DNA of 64,000 nucleotides from Steromphala cineraria (taxonomy: Eukaryota > Mollusca > Gastropoda > Trochida > Trochidae). Positions 27,401 through 41,253 of this stretch are shown here, piece after piece (position 1 is the first letter of the stretch; each line of letters begins with the position of its first letter). Location of the stretch: NCBI GenBank assembly GCA_916613615.1, contig OU744732.1:59347227-59411226 (forward strand), given 5' to 3'. The translations under genes were made by a program, and so were the position numbers. The notes under the pieces are model-generated. The model saw only the letters and a list, made by a program, of their open reading frames with translations. It was not told where the DNA came from and ran no database searches.

Positions 27401-28076
27401 AGTTATGAAACTTATCTTTATATATATATATCTATTGCTGTGCAATCTTAAGGTTTGTCGGCCAGAATTGTTTCTAACCTCCATTACACATCTCATAAAT
27501 ATCTTTTTAAAACCAAATATATTTCATTCAACCAGGTTGATGTTTGTCTCTTAATATCTTTTGATTTATTGATTTATTTTTTATTATGAAAATCGGAATC
27601 GTGCCTAAAATAAGCCACGCTTTATTGTATTAAGATCATCAATTCAGCTAAAAGGTGTTGTCATTTACATTACAAAACTGTTTGAATTTTCATGATTGCA
27701 TGGAAACTTCCCATGTAAATCACATTTAAAAAAAGTATTAAATGTCATACAATTCCATTTTAAATGGTTTAACCTAATATTGAATAAACATCACATACAC
27801 ATACAGTGTGTTCAACCACCTTCGAAAACGTAATATGCCGGCCCCGTTTGTATCATTTACTACGTAGTTTGCCATGCTTAGTCTTCTCCTAGCATATCTG
27901 TAGCGCCATGGCTTGGTAATGGTTATCCCCTGATTTATGAGCTTATTTATCTGACAAGTGTAATATCTTCCATATTTCCACAATGTTATCGCCAAAATCT
28001 GAGGCTATCAACTCAATGAGGTTTCGTTGCAAGGGAAGGTTATTATTGGATGACAAATGCATTTTTACTGCTTTAA

Positions 28077-28431
28077 AGGGGCAGTAGCATGTTTTAAGGG
28101 GTAATATAAGGTAGTGTCAGGACAATGAAAATTAATGGTTCGAATTGAAAGACAATGTATTTAAACTAAATGGAGCAGTAATAATTCAAATGCATGATGT
28201 AAAGTTTAGCCATGCGATTCCTTTTTCTTACACAAAATGAATTAAAGGTGTTCTCACAAAATGGCCGCCAATGGATTTATGTGAATCTTCATACTTTGTC
28301 CTCTGACTATTGATGATTGGCTTTTGTAATGAAATTTTTAACACTGTCAAAATAATACATTTAGCATTAACTTACAATTATCAGTGAAAAATTGAAAATA
28401 TAAAATTGTCAAAAAACGTGCTACTGCCCCT
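28077..28431 (-). mobile_element. TTAA-flanked 350-bp MITE, copy 4
   Basis: Same family as 13782, opposite orientation. Begins AGGGGCAGTAGCATGTTTT and ends AACGTGCTACTGCCCCT, with TTAA on both flanks. Outside this element, 27.62-30.80 kb shows no gene or repeat I can support; short ORFs there (29489-29749 and others) have no recognisable domain. Confidence 0.85.
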
Positions 28432-30805
28432 TTAAAGGTCGGATAATTATTTGATGTCCGTTTGATTTTTTCCTCCTACATTGAGATCTCTAGCAGATCT
28501 ATAGAATGATAGCTTAAGTTATCTACAGAACAAGTTATCTTCCTTTTTGAAAGTGCATAAATGGAAATGAAATGTACCAGTAGATGATGAAAATTCACGC
28601 AAGTGTATTTCTTCAATTGTCAACATGGTCATATACAACGTAAATACCCTTGCAATTTCCTTAAGTGTTTCGTTAAATGTCAGATATTAACAACCCCATA
28701 AGGTATCTGCTTGCTGAATAATGTGTTTGACCTCTGAGGATCTATTCCAATTTCCTATGACCTTTTATCATCGTGTATCACTTCATATAGATTTAAAAAA
28801 CACTACATGCTGATTACATATGTTCTCTTCCAAAACAGCATGGCGCAACTGAGTACATTCCGAACAATCACAGCTTACATGCTTTACAAATGATTAATCA
28901 AGGATTTTTTTCCACATAGTTGATATCATATCTTGAAAGGGGGACACTTGCAATATCTGTGTTATCTTGAAACGAAATAAGAAAGTAATGACTTTATTTA
29001 CCTTAGTGCAAAATTATGTCAGAAATATTATCGCAAAATAGACATTGCAATGATATTTTACTAAAATTCTTGACACACTTTCAAAGACCGATGTCATTTG
29101 GAGTTTGAACAATTTTGGTCAATGAATATGCATTATGGACAATCAAAATAAGGGAGAGATTAAAGAAGGGATTAATTTCATCTTCATTCATGCAGTCCTA
29201 AGTATGTACATGTGTACATCAATCACATAACAAAAAGATTTGATACATATAGCTGCCAAAATTAATCCCAATTATTTAAAAATCGAACCGACAGGATCAA
29301 CTTGTCAAAAGTCATACGTTGTGTCTGACATTTACTTCAATTATTTCAAAGTAACTTAAGCAACGAGAACGTTTACAAAGACCCAGGCCTATTGAGCAAA
29401 CATTCAATGCCATATGTTTATCATTTCCATTTGTATTTTAGCGGTCAATCTTAACTTGATATAAACAAATAAATCTTATGTTATTTTAATGAAGTTTAAC
29501 ATATTGTACGTTTATTTGATTTTCTCTAGTTGGGCAATCTGCTTGTATCATTGCCTTCGTCATCTAAAGGTTAGAAACTATGACTTTATCTGTTTTCCTT
29601 TGATTGATATGTCAATATCAGTGTCTTGTTTATCTGAGAGTGACCTATGTCTTCTGTTTTTAAAAGCTATTCGCCACGATAAGGTTTCTGATTACAAGTT
29701 CCAGACGTTCGTAGTAAATACGTGCTTGAGATTGCAGAAACTTTGTTAGTGACATTTCAAGCTAATCGTGGCAACAACATTGTTTTTCTTAAATAACAAC
29801 ACAACATAATAATTTAAACACTTTATGTCAAAAAATGAAAAAAGGGTTTTGCAAGAAATTCACGGTAAGTGGGGTTCTGAATGAAATGGCATACATGTTT
29901 TAAATTAATATATTTCTGATATATATTATTCTTTACAGGTTATTATCTACAAATCTTCTGTTCGTGTTCTTGTATTAGCGACGATATCAAGTTCCCTTCT
30001 TATGTTCCTATGTACGTTACTGACAAATTTCTGAAACGAAACATATTTCAAAATGTCAGCTACAAAATTGATATCGTATACAAATCAAAGTAAGATACGG
30101 GCAAAATTACTTCGAAATATATATGTCTTCATATTGCTCAATAAATGATAATGGATTATTAAACATCGAAACAGTCATTTAAAGAGTTATTTTTTCAATC
30201 CGCAAAACTTTGGAAGTAACATCGTAATATACTTTTCATGTTAATTATTGTTTATTTTTAGTTATGTAAGAATACAAAAACAATACCTACCTTAGCAACC
30301 TTGTTTAATTGTGCATTTAAAAGGACAATTCCTGCTTTACTTACACAATAACAAGGATAATCTGATTCTAAAAGAGCCACTCCGTGAGTTGTTTGAGGTC
30401 ACATACATTGTATGAAAAACTTAAAAAATAGTGTCAAATGAAAGAGAAGCATCAACTGTTGCAAGAAAGCATCATTGTTAAGCTATTCGACGTTGTATAG
30501 TGACAATAGGAAGGTTTGACGTCACCGGTTTTGATCCAAAACCGAACAGTGAAGCGCGTCAATATGTCAAACGTTATTTTGAAACTTTTAGAAACATACG
30601 CAATGACAGTTACGAGTTGATACTGTTCTACAAGTAACTAGTATCCATGTCAATCGTTCCTGTGAATTTGTCTCCCGCGAAAATAAATGGTGGTTTTAAG
30701 ATGTTCATTGAAAATAAGTTTTTATCGTATATTTGCCATTTTGAAATGAATATGTGAAATTTTGTTGATGTATTTAATGACATATTGCAGGTATGTTCGT
30801 ATTAA

Positions 30806-31161
30806 AGGGGCAGTAGCACGTTTTAGGGGGATTATAAGGTGATGTCAGGAAAATGAAAATTAATGGTTCCAATTGAAAGACAATGTATTACAACTGAATG
30901 AAGCAGTAATAATTCAAATATATAATGTAAAGTTTAGCCATGTGATTCCCTTTTCTTTCACAAAATGAATGAAAGGTGTTCACACAAAATGGCCGTCAAT
31001 AGATTTTTTTGTGAATCTCCATACTTTGTCCTCTGACCATGGATGATTGGCTTGTTTAATGAGATTTGTGACACTGTCAAAATAATACATTAAGCATTAA
31101 CTTTCAATTATCAGTGAAATACTTAAAATATAAAATTATCAAAAAACGAGCTACTGCCCCT
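30806..31161 (-). mobile_element. TTAA-flanked 350-bp MITE, copy 5
   Basis: Begins AGGGGCAGTAGCACGTTTT and ends ACGAGCTACTGCCCCT, with TTAA on both sides. It lies about 110 bases below the last recognised exon of SLC5 gene A, where the missing C-terminal exon might have been expected. Confidence 0.85.
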
Positions 31162-31268
31162 TTAAAGCAATAAAATAGATGATGAAAATCACGGAGTGAC
31201 TCTTTAATCTAGATGGACTAGAACTCGATAAGATTATATCAATCTTTTTGATTTTGGTTTTCACCGAA

Positions 31269-34200
31269 TCATTCGGTGACATGTTGATTATTTATTACCT
31301 CAGGATTCTCAAACTCCTGGTTGCATCTAAGGATTCTTCTGATAGATCGAGGCAAACAACAGAAGAGTCTGTCAAACAGTGGAATCAGGTACTTGCTGTC
31401 TATGTCTCCCACACTGTTCATACCTGGAAGAATCCAAAAACCATATTCGTAAAATGATAATTATATTCCATACAATAATCATGTAACAACAGGTTACCAA
31501 CACTTATACTATAACATATTCACTTAAGATTGCTTTATCTACAAACACATGTACCAAGTGAATTTGTATACCTCGGGATACAATAAGAAATTTATTTTGC
31601 AACATACAAATTATCATGCATCAATAAAGAATTTCTGTTCCCTAGACAGTTCATGCGGAAGGGAAAGATAACATTTCTTTTACAAAGAGAGGAGGCCAAC
31701 AGCTTTGATAACATATCAACTACAAGTTATTTACCGAAATATTTTCGGGCAAACGATATTTCATAATTCAAATGATAATTATAATTATGATAATGTTGAT
31801 ATATTTCATTCGACATGGTTACCATACTCATTTGATTAATAAGTAAGCAATCCTCAATCATTCGTTTTGAGTGGAACGGGATCACGTAACCACGAGTAAC
31901 CCTAAATTGTAAGAGATTAGTTTCAGTATTTAATACCACCATTATTACAATAAAATGTCATTATTACATTTAATGTTTACCTGTAAAAGCACTGACTATC
32001 AGACCAACAATGATAACAGTGGAAGCCCCAATTGCTGGATACCACAGGTAAGACATTGTGTACAGAGCTGACAGTCCTGAACTGAAACCATGAAACATTA
32101 AACAGCAATCCTGTTGAGAGATGAATAACGCTGGATATTTGAGAGCTTTCTAACAATTGAAAAAACAGTTGTTGGTACTAAATCAACAAAACACACTTTA
32201 AGATTATATATGGTGCTCTAAATTACCCATTTGATAAAACTTTCAGTGTGTATTAAATAATATGGTTATCAACTGCTGTTGCCGTTTAGAACAAATAATG
32301 GAAATTCTGGAGAAACGGAATCTACAGTTAGAGATGACTTCTTATAATGGAGATTATAATAGACACGTTGTAGTTATCGTTAACAAATAATTCAAATTTG
32401 TGTAATTTTCGTTATGCTCTTCATATTTTGGTCCAATTTGCAGGTCAATATTGTTTGAAAACTTGTATGAGCAAGAGACAATCTTAAAGTCTTTACTCTG
32501 ATTGAACTGTGATATGAAATTCCCAGTAACACTAACTGTTCTGAAACAGTTGCTGTATTTGTTGGTATAGGTGTTGTGATGCTTGAAGAGTTCGCCCCAC
32601 TGCAGTTGTATAGAGGAAACTCCAATCCTGACGGTACACCAATCACTGTATACGCACCGATACCAAGCCACATTGGAAATGCTAGCCCTAGGATTCCTCC
32701 TACCACTGCACCCTGTTTTGGTGTTTAAACATATTTTATTCAGTGAGGAAAGGAATAAGAATGTATCTGCTCCCGAGTATTTTCAAAATGATACATGTAA
32801 CATAATAATAATAATAATGAATATTTGTATAGCACTATATCCATACACAAGGTGCATGCTCAAGCGCATGCATATAACATTGAAAGTGATATATTGCAGA
32901 AATTGTAAAATTAAGTTTACAGATAAGTAATATAATACATGCTGCAGTCAAAAGAAATTCTTACTGTTTAAAATGCTATATGTTTTGAAAATATCAAAGG
33001 ATCTTACTACCACTTAATATTAAGTCTTAATCTAAGTCATTATATCGTTGATGTGTACCTTTAAAGCATTAATCATTTTATCTCTTTGTTCAGGACACGC
33101 AAGCATAAAGTGAAAGATATTTTCGCATATATATTCGCACTAACTAACATGTACATGATATCTTAAACGAGTGTGATTGATATTTGCAATGCCCTGTATT
33201 CAATGAGTTAATCAATAGGCCCATTATATTGAATTTATATCCGTAGTTTAGTAGATTATTTAAAACAAAAGATTTAATACAATTTCAAACAGATTATATA
33301 TTTGAGGATTTACTTATATATTTATAGGTGTACAATCCATGCACAGCATCATAATATTAATATTTTTTAGACAAGTATATGAAAACATATTGCTTATTAA
33401 CTCTATATATTCTTTATAACTCACAATCCAGTTTGCCCAGGGAAACAATGCCCCAAGAAGAAAGAGACCAAAGACAGGCCCACTTGCTGCACCAGTGAAA
33501 CTCAGAGATACCTGCAGTGAAAACAATGCAATATCACACCAAATTAAAAAGTGATTTTTAGAGCACTTTTCTTCGAATGTCTCCCTAAAAAGTATTTGAT
33601 GCCAAATGGTGTATTTTCAGAGCATGAATCCCTTATTACACGAAGTACAATACATGAATAGATACATAATATATCAAGGATCAAGCGAAAAAAACGGTTT
33701 GACATATTAATGTCTACACATTTGTACAGGAATTGGACTTGAGGAAAGTTTGTTATTGTTTAGAATAGATTGATTTACATTTCATTTATTTTTCGAAAAT
33801 AAGTTCTACTATCCATTTAACCACCATGAATACATATGCAACAATATTATCTTGCATATTGCTTTCTTTCATTATGGTTCAGTATATGAATTAAAACCTT
33901 GTATGAAGAAATAATGATTATCGTTGACGTTGAACCTTGACTTACCTGTAATATTGTGCCACCTAGTCTACGAACTATAAATGCCACTCCGATTCCAGCA
34001 CCTCCAAATATCAACACTGGAATTCGAAAACCAATAGGCGTCAGTAACACATTATTTAAAAAAGTCCACAACGATGCTTAAAATCTTTATTCTATATTAC
34101 ATTCTGTTTTAAAGAATTGGCATTATGACATTGATAGGTACTGGTTTACACAAGCGGGTTGAGACTAGGGCTGAGTATTGTACCAAATTTCGTATTGCAA

Positions 34201-37200
34201 GATATTGCGAAATACAGATCATATTGCAATAATATTGCAATATTATGAAAGAACTATTGAAAGTTTAAAGATTACACATTTGATAAAATACATTTTAATT
34301 CTTCGATAAAAAGAAGAAGAAAAAATCAGACAAGTTATCATTGATGGATGTATATTTGAACATTTTTACTATCAATTCTTAAACAGCCAAACCAATAATT
34401 TTGTACATTAAATATATTTCTTACAAATTGATTATGTAATTTTGCCAAAAATAGTGATATTTTAATAAATTTGGCTTGATATTAGTCGGTTCAAAATATT
34501 TTTCCAGAAACTTATATTGCAATAATTGTATTGCACAATCTGTATTGCGGTAATATTGCACATGCCACACATCGGATTCAAGCAAGGTGAAGGAAAGCAT
34601 TCAACGCCTAGCTAATAAATACAGGGTTTGATTCGCGTTTAGTTTAAACAGCGTTAGAAAGAGACCGTTTCATAAACAACTACTGTTCTATACATTGATA
34701 GATTCACTCCCCACAAAGGTAGATCAAGTCACAAAATGTCTATCCTACCTTCTTTCTGATGAAACGTAAATCAATGATTTACGGCAGTTCACCCTGGCGG
34801 ACATTTTTTCGATCACAATCCTATTGAATGTTTTAGAAAGCACAACACTTCTCGCTTATCACGATGCCTTTTCAATGATTTACAAAACTGATGATTTAAG
34901 GACAGCGTCTCTGATTGCACAACTAACCTTGATTGCCCACAAATCAGACATCTCCCATTCTAGCCAACTAATTATAACTGGGCTAATTTAAACAGAGGCT
35001 CCGTCAACATTTTAGGACATGATCTGCCTCTGTGACAGTGCTACTCAAATTTAGTTTTTGTTTTTGACGTATATCCCCATACCAAGGAACTTTGTAACAA
35101 AAGCTTTCTGAGCTTCTGAAAGTCTGTTCTCCAATGAAGGTTTCAGCAGATCCTCCCAACAATTGGCCGACAGCGCGTTTAGTGAGGACGACACAGAACT
35201 AAAAATGCAAGAAGTTGATAACTACAATAATAAGGACGTGCATCACTCTTTCAAAATGAATATAAACGAAATAGCATAAATGTATTTTTATATTACGAAT
35301 TTAATTTCATCAATTAAAAAGATCAGATAGACAATTTAATGAACAAAATTATATCTAGATACCTACATGTAACAATTGGCTACACGCAATATCTTATGGT
35401 GGATACTCTTATCGTTAACCCATGAATTGCCACTCTTCTACCCATTCTTTCCCCCCATCTTTGTCAAGTCTGTTAAGAACGGCTACCCTAATGATTGCTG
35501 CTTGGTGTTATATGCTCTTGAAAATCAGGTTTACAGTAGTGCAGTTTTAGAATATGATATATGAGTTTAAAATGACCTGAGGGCACCACTGAACAGACAA
35601 GCCACAAAGAGACCAGGCAGACCCGGGTACGCCAACACTTCCATCACAAAGTAGGGGATGAGCTGTAATACATGTAATGAAAGGCTATTTCACACAAACA
35701 TAATTGTGTAAAACACGTCGTTCTATCGTGTCTTTGTCTTATTCTTAACATGAGATGAGAGCACAATCAAAGAGATTCTTCACATTCCATCTCGATATTT
35801 TGAGACATCTTGATCTACTTCATAGACATCGTGCTGAATAATTAGGAATAGTGACATCTGACTATTTAGATCGTCAATATTTCCGGTTTATCCACCAACT
35901 TCCTCTTAGAATCTTCTTCCTTAGCTATTTCGAGATGTATTCATAGCTGTCAACTTCCTCTTTATAAATTCGATCGAGGTTAAATTATCTCGCAATACTT
36001 AAATAGTAAAAATATCTATATTTAAGATTTCACCCTTGAAATGCATTTCGTTAGATTAAAACTGTTTTGGATCACCTTTATTATAAATGGGGCTATGTTC
36101 TTCTGTTCTGTAAGTCCGATTAATGACAAAAGAAGTATTTATGAATTTAAGGATTCTTAATACACAAAAATTCACCGACATACCATAAGTGTGTTTTTTT
36201 CAATTAATGCTGTGTCAAATATGGACATTAACCGATATTTTAAGTTTTCATGGTACGACATGCGAGTGCTTCTACGATCTTCTAAGGTCTTAACCTGATT
36301 TGGGTTGCTGACATATTTAGCTGATAGCGGGTCGCATCCTTTTTGTGCGTAGTAAGCAAAGAGCGTCAGGCCACACAAAGACACAATGGTTACCAAAACT
36401 ACAATTCCTATAACATTGAGCAAGACAGATCTGAAAATAAAAGAACATGTGCTCTTAAGAAATACCAGCTGTGAAGTAATGAAGTCAATGCATTTTGAAC
36501 TGTTTGTAATTAAATTGGAAACCAAAATAATCAGCATGCAACTAATAACGGTTATTCTTGATACGAGTGCCAATGACAATGACAGACATAACAATTTAGT
36601 AACAATGTCATTATATGTCAAATATATATTGACCATAAAAGCATACGTTTTATAGAAATTCAAATCAATAAACAATAACTAAAAACCTCTCAGCAATATT
36701 CTCTTCGTCGATTATTTAAAGTGTAAAATTGTATTAATTCTGTAAAATCTCACCCCATGGGTTCATCCTCTGAGATTATCGAGGATTTAAAATAAGTGTA
36801 GTGGCGTTAACCACGCCGTTAGGGTGTGTTTGGTAACATTCATGAGAGACGTATAGAAAAACTAAATTTGACACATCTTTATGTTCACTTCACTTCGAAC
36901 AAATGAAGAAGAGAAGAGATTTTTTCATTTCTATACTGTCATTTCTTCACCAACATACCAAATGATATTTATTATGGAACATACTGCTTAGCTTTCTTCA
37001 TTGTCGGTAAAGCACAATATCGCTGCACGCTGGCCTGATTGACGCCATAAGTAGACGTCCAAGTCAACATTCCACCAATCACTAGGGACCAAAATGTCTG
37101 ACGAACCAGTGGGTTTGGGTCAAAACTGAAAAAACACATACTATTTGCATTACAATCTTATCGAAACGTATGTTTTTCTCTCCCTTAATCGTGTTATATG

Positions 37201-40200
37201 TTTGACTTTCATTTATAATTCGATATTCTTGTAATCTCCTGTCTGGGATATGTTGATAGCTCATTTGATCGCCTTCTTTGAAGTTCATATTGAACAACAA
37301 CAGTCAATTACTGTCTTGAAGACATGCTTGGATATCTCACCTCATTTTATTGAAGTTCCTCATGCTTGATATACTGATAAGTCAGATTACAATGTATTCT
37401 CTAGTCAATGATCTGGTATCCCTTATTCTCCAAAACAGAGGCTTATCAAGTCATGAAATGTTGATCGAGCCTCAGTTCTGATTAGCCGTGTTTGTGGGCT
37501 AGACTGGGAGATGACTGTTTGGAGACAATTAAAGTTAGTTGTGCAATCAGCGAAGCTGTTCTAAAATCATCATTTTGGCGACTGAATCGTGACAAAGACA
37601 TTGCGATATGAACCCTTTCCATCCTTTTCCTTTGATGAATAAATTCAGATAGAGTTTGGTGCAAGTTATTTCCGCCGGGGAAAACTGCCAGAAGCCACGG
37701 ATTTGGTGTAATTAGAACAGAGATAGGATCAACATTGTATGACTTGATATACCTCTGTGGGGAGAGAATACGATTACTCAAATTACATTTTATTCTCCTG
37801 CCAATTTAGACATTCCTGACATTCCATCTTTGAAAATGTCCTTTGTTTTTTATTACGTACTTGAAGAAGTTGATCCGTTCCCAGTTGTCGTTGACTCTCC
37901 AGATTTCGCCAATACCACCCACAGACAATGAACCCTAAATAGGATGAATGTAAATTCATTAAAAACAGGGGCCTGCGTTCCCTTGTTCCCGATTCGTGGG
38001 AGTGATAAGGTAAATGAAAATCAATTTTGATATTTTGACTAGAAGTCTCTCATTACGTTTTGGTCATTTTGGTATTGGAGTTCATTTGAACCGTTGATGC
38101 AATTGTGTTCTCCTTGAATAGGAAAAATAACAAGGCATAAGAATCGCAAAGATGTGGCGAATCAAAGAAGCAGACGTGAACAGGTACTAACATAAGTTTA
38201 TCATTTTAGTCTGATATTCTACACACAGGAATTGTTTGATAAAAACCGATTTTCGGTGTATAAAATCAATTCTGAAAAGCTACTTATGTAATTTTTCAGT
38301 TCATCTGCTTGTTTTTTCCTCTTCAGTATATGGTATGGTTGGTCCCGCCATATCATTTTGCTTGTATGATACTTTTCTAACAACTAACAAAAGAAGCCGA
38401 TAAAAATATTTATATGAAAAAATGTACCAAAGTAAAACGTGGATAAAAGTGATATTAACGGTTGTGTGTTTTTATATCAAACGATTTCTTTGGTATCATA
38501 CAATTAACAAACCTAGGAACATTGGATGGTCACTAATTCAATACCTGAATGAGCAGTGCCAGTAATCCTGCAAACATCACTGTTGACTGAAACACATCGG
38601 TCCATACAACTGCAAGCATACCACCCTACGGATGAATGAATACAATCATTATCCATCAAATACTCTGCATATCGATAACAAAATTTAAAATTGCCTCAAA
38701 GAAAATACCACCCTACTATATCAGGATATATTATCCTTGTATCCCTAAGTGGTTGATATTTATGACTGTATGTGACTTTTATATTTTCAGCCAATGAACA
38801 TTCGTTATTCGAGAAACCTCAGTCAAATCATTCATACCTCCGAACTTAGAAGCCGCTATTGCTGTCAATTGAGGCTTTGTCTTTGACAAATATCAAGGCA
38901 TGTATGAGCTACGTAGTTGCGAATACCTTATGTAAAAGGGTGGGAACACAATTCTAGGTATTTACTTAGCGAATATTTTATCCTAGGATAACCCAAAATG
39001 GTATACACACAAAACAGAATAAGTACAATACAGCAAGTATTAAAATTGAACAACCACCCTCCAAAGTTTGAGTGACGTCACAGTTGCACATCAGCTTAAT
39101 ATTACATTTGTAAGGTGCTCATCCAGATTCTAATTGCTTTTTCTTTCAATGTCTGGATCAATCGGCATTGCAAAATGTTTACCAATGTTGTGTAGAAGGT
39201 CGCCACGGCACCAACAATAACAATGCTTGCCCAGGTGGGGAAACCAGTCACTAAATAAACAAAATAACTGCCGTTAAAACCAAACAGAGGAAACATATGA
39301 ATGGATATGATTTTATCTTAAAAATAATATATGATTTGTATCGTTGACGATGACATATTTTGAAAGTTTATATCAAGGGACGAAGAAGCCATTTTTTCGG
39401 TAAGTTCCTTTACGTGAAACTACTGATCTTTTACATCATCTTATGTCAACCTAATTAAAAAACAATACGTTCGACAAATTAATAAGTCATTGATAATGGT
39501 CATGCCATTAAGCAGAATTTACGTCACGTATGAGGGAGGATTAATTTAATTGTTACAAATGAACATGTTGAGATCTCTCTGAGGCTTATATGATATAAAC
39601 TTCCATCTTCCATACCAGCCTCTAGAGCTGTTGAAGGTGCAAAAGAGGCTATCCCAATATACAGAATCTGTAGAAGAAAATATAATTTTAAAGTATATTA
39701 TTCAAATTTGTCTCTATGATAATAATTATTTTCAATATGAATAGCTACTTAGCAAAGTATTTAAATACTTTCAAACTGATATATCATGTATTCAATCAGT
39801 ATTGAACCAAAAGTTATGAATTTTACAGTAGATGAAGAAAATTCACATATTGATATTGATAGAGGTACAAAATACAAAACCTCAAATTCCTTAAGCATCT
39901 TATTACAGTATCATTTCGGTATATGGCTTTGAAAAAATTAATTTGTGTTTCAACATTGACCAATATCTACTATTTTAGCCGAAAGAGTGAAGTAATACAT
40001 AGAAAGGAAAAAAAGAAGAATTTTTAAATGTTGACCCCTCTTGTGGGATGTCAAATTGTAAGACATGGGAACTACGGTGCCCCTAAAGGGGCAGTAGCAT
40101 GTTTTTAGGGGGAATAAAAGGTGATGTCAGGAAAATGAAAATGAATGGTTCCAATTGAAAGACAATGCATTTAAACTAAATGGAGCAGTAATTATTAAAA

Positions 40201-41253
40201 AATTGAATGTAAAGTTTAGCCATGCCATGCCTTTTTCTAACAAAAACTGAATTAAAGGTGTTCACATAAAATGACCGCCAATGGATTTTAAGTGAATCTT
40301 CATACTTTGTCCTCTGATTATGGATGATTGGTTTTTGTAATACGATTTTTGACACTGTCAAGATAATACATTTAACATTAACTTGCAATTATCAGTGAAA
40401 AATTTATAATATAAAATTTTCAAAAAACGTGCTACTGCCCTTTAAATGATTGTGACTAGGAGATGTATCTTTGTCTACACTCATAAAACCTTACCTGATG
40501 TACAATCATTATAAGTGTTCCTGTAATCCTTGCAGCTCGAGATTGAAATCGCTTTTCGAGGTACTGGATAAAAAATATCAAGTTACACACATAAGAACAA
40601 CATAGAGAAAGGCTATAATCATAAGTGATAAAATGAAAAGAACGAACACATCAACTGACGAAAATGAAAATGAAAGAAACATTGCATGATGAGAAACGAT
40701 TGCTCAATTAACATGTTATATTTTAGTTAGAATAAAATGATTTTACTTTAAATTGTTTATTTTTGGATCTCCATACAATTCAAGATAATTCACATAATCA
40801 ATTCAATACATAACACTTCACATAATAAATCCAGTACATAACAAACATTAAAAAAAGATTATGATAAATGTTAATACTTTGGAAAAGATAATGCAAATAT
40901 ATTCTCACCTCAACACAGCTGGTGACATTTAAAGGGTAAAGCAATGGTACAAACAGCACCGCTGCCAGAACAACTCCCAGACTCACTCCAATCATGTAAA
41001 GGTAGTACTGTGTCCCCTGTGTGTATATTTCAGCTGGGGTTCCAAGCACTAATATGGCCGACATGTGAGAAAGCATGATTGATATTGCAACAGGAAGAAC
41101 CTGCATATTTCTATTTCCCATGAGAAATTCTCCAGTCGTTTTCTGCTTTCCCCCACGACAAGCAAAAACAATGCCAATTCCAGCCGATATTACCAGCATA
41201 GCTGCGAAGACAACATAATCAGCCACAGAAAAACTTTTGTGTTCTTGTGTCAT
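31269..41253 (-). CDS. SLC5-family sodium/solute symporter, gene A (SMCT-like); C-terminal exon not found
   Basis: Fifteen minus-strand exons: 41253-40909, 40563-40495, 39667-39616, 39250-39183, 38625-38545, 37934-37861, 37125-36985, 36430-36295, 35662-35577, 35198-35083, 34016-33946, 33511-33425, 32712-32537, 32081-31981, 31423-31299. All borders are AG/GT and the phases equal those of gene B; together they give 576 codons. SLC5 hallmarks are a GEFLMGNRNM motif after TM1, VTGFPTWAS, GGMLAVVWTDVFQ, DPNPLVRQTFWS with GVNQASVQRY, GCDPLSAKYV, and LSSVSSSLNALSANCWEDLL at the sodium-site helix. The family moves monocarboxylates, iodide or vitamins with Na+ across the plasma membrane through about 13 membrane helices. 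The start ATG follows a strong acceptor at 41279, so a 5' non-coding exon is likely. After exon 15, reading through the donor adds nine residues to a TGA (31269-31271). I could not find a homologue of gene B's last exon. The exon 13 donor (CA/GTTAGT) is the least certain border. Confidence 0.85.
32537..32712 (-). other. Gene A exon 13: TM segment and variable extracellular loop
   Basis: Encodes GAVVGGILGLAFPMWLGIGAY followed by a Ser/Thr-rich loop with NCS and NSS, possible N-glycosylation sites. The membrane part is almost the same as in gene B exon 13 (52371-52184), but the loop differs completely. The 3' border was chosen by phase, because exon 14 starts with one base completing a codon. 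Confidence 0.75.
32805..32872 (+). repeat. (TAA)n plus interspersed-repeat tail
   Basis: An (ATA)n run followed by ATTTGTATAGCACTATATCC, then GCTCAAGCGCATGC. This resembles the 'TATAGCGC...GCTCAAAGCGC' tail of repeats that are widespread in marine invertebrates. It lies in intron 12 of gene A. Confidence 0.5.
33000..33160 (-). mobile_element. Possible non-LTR retrotransposon remnant
   Basis: Read on the minus strand, about 33130-33040 gives a peptide with ENIFHFMLACPEQR. This looks like the His/Cys-containing region near the C-terminus of LINE polyproteins (E..HFLL.CP). It is short and in an intron of gene A, so the call is weak. Confidence 0.35.
34713..35033 (+). mobile_element. hAT-like MITE, copy 3 (intron 10 of gene A)
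   Basis: Begins ACAAAGGTAGATCAAGTCAC and ends GACATGATCTGCCTCTGT. It is homologous along its length to the elements in the tandem block (6860, 18026), for example GATTGCACAACTAA and ATCTCCCATTCTAGCC. Just upstream, 34160-34560, is rich in ATATTGCAATA-type palindromes and may be another decayed repeat. Confidence 0.6.
37435..37758 (-). mobile_element. hAT-like MITE, copy 4 (intron 6 of gene A)
   Basis: This is the best-preserved copy. The left end ACAGAGGCTTATCAAGTCAT and the right end, read inverted, ACAGAGGTATATCAAGTCAT match over about 31 bases. It has no ORF. The outer GGGGAGAGAATA flank is also seen at 63871, next to the third-copy exon. Confidence 0.65.
40087..40441 (-). mobile_element. 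350-bp MITE, copy 6 (intron 2 of gene A)
   Basis: Begins AGGGGCAGTAGCATGTTTTT and ends AACGTGCTACTGCCCT. The right flank is TTAA and the left flank has decayed to CTAA. It lies just beyond the 3' side of exon 2. Confidence 0.8.

Larger units (their letters stand above)
18370..27620 (+). repeat. Tandem block, copy 3
   Basis: Third paralogous block. Similarity to copy 2 can be followed to about 27.6 kb; for example, the GCAAAGGAACAA stretch at 26785 matches 16980. Copy-specific changes are a TA-flanked MITE (21574), a 145-bp dimer (20771), a 700-bp internal duplication (21918-23350), a TTAA MITE (26095) and a SINE (27056). No conserved ORF is present. Confidence 0.75.

Noticed and set aside
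32354..32706. Two overlapping minus-strand ORFs of about 105 residues
   Set aside because: One is exon 13 of gene A read past its donor; the other is a shadow frame of the same exon.
36172..36675. A 167-residue minus-strand gene
   Set aside because: Only 36295-36430 is coding (exon 8 of SLC5 gene A); the rest is flanking intron left open by chance.
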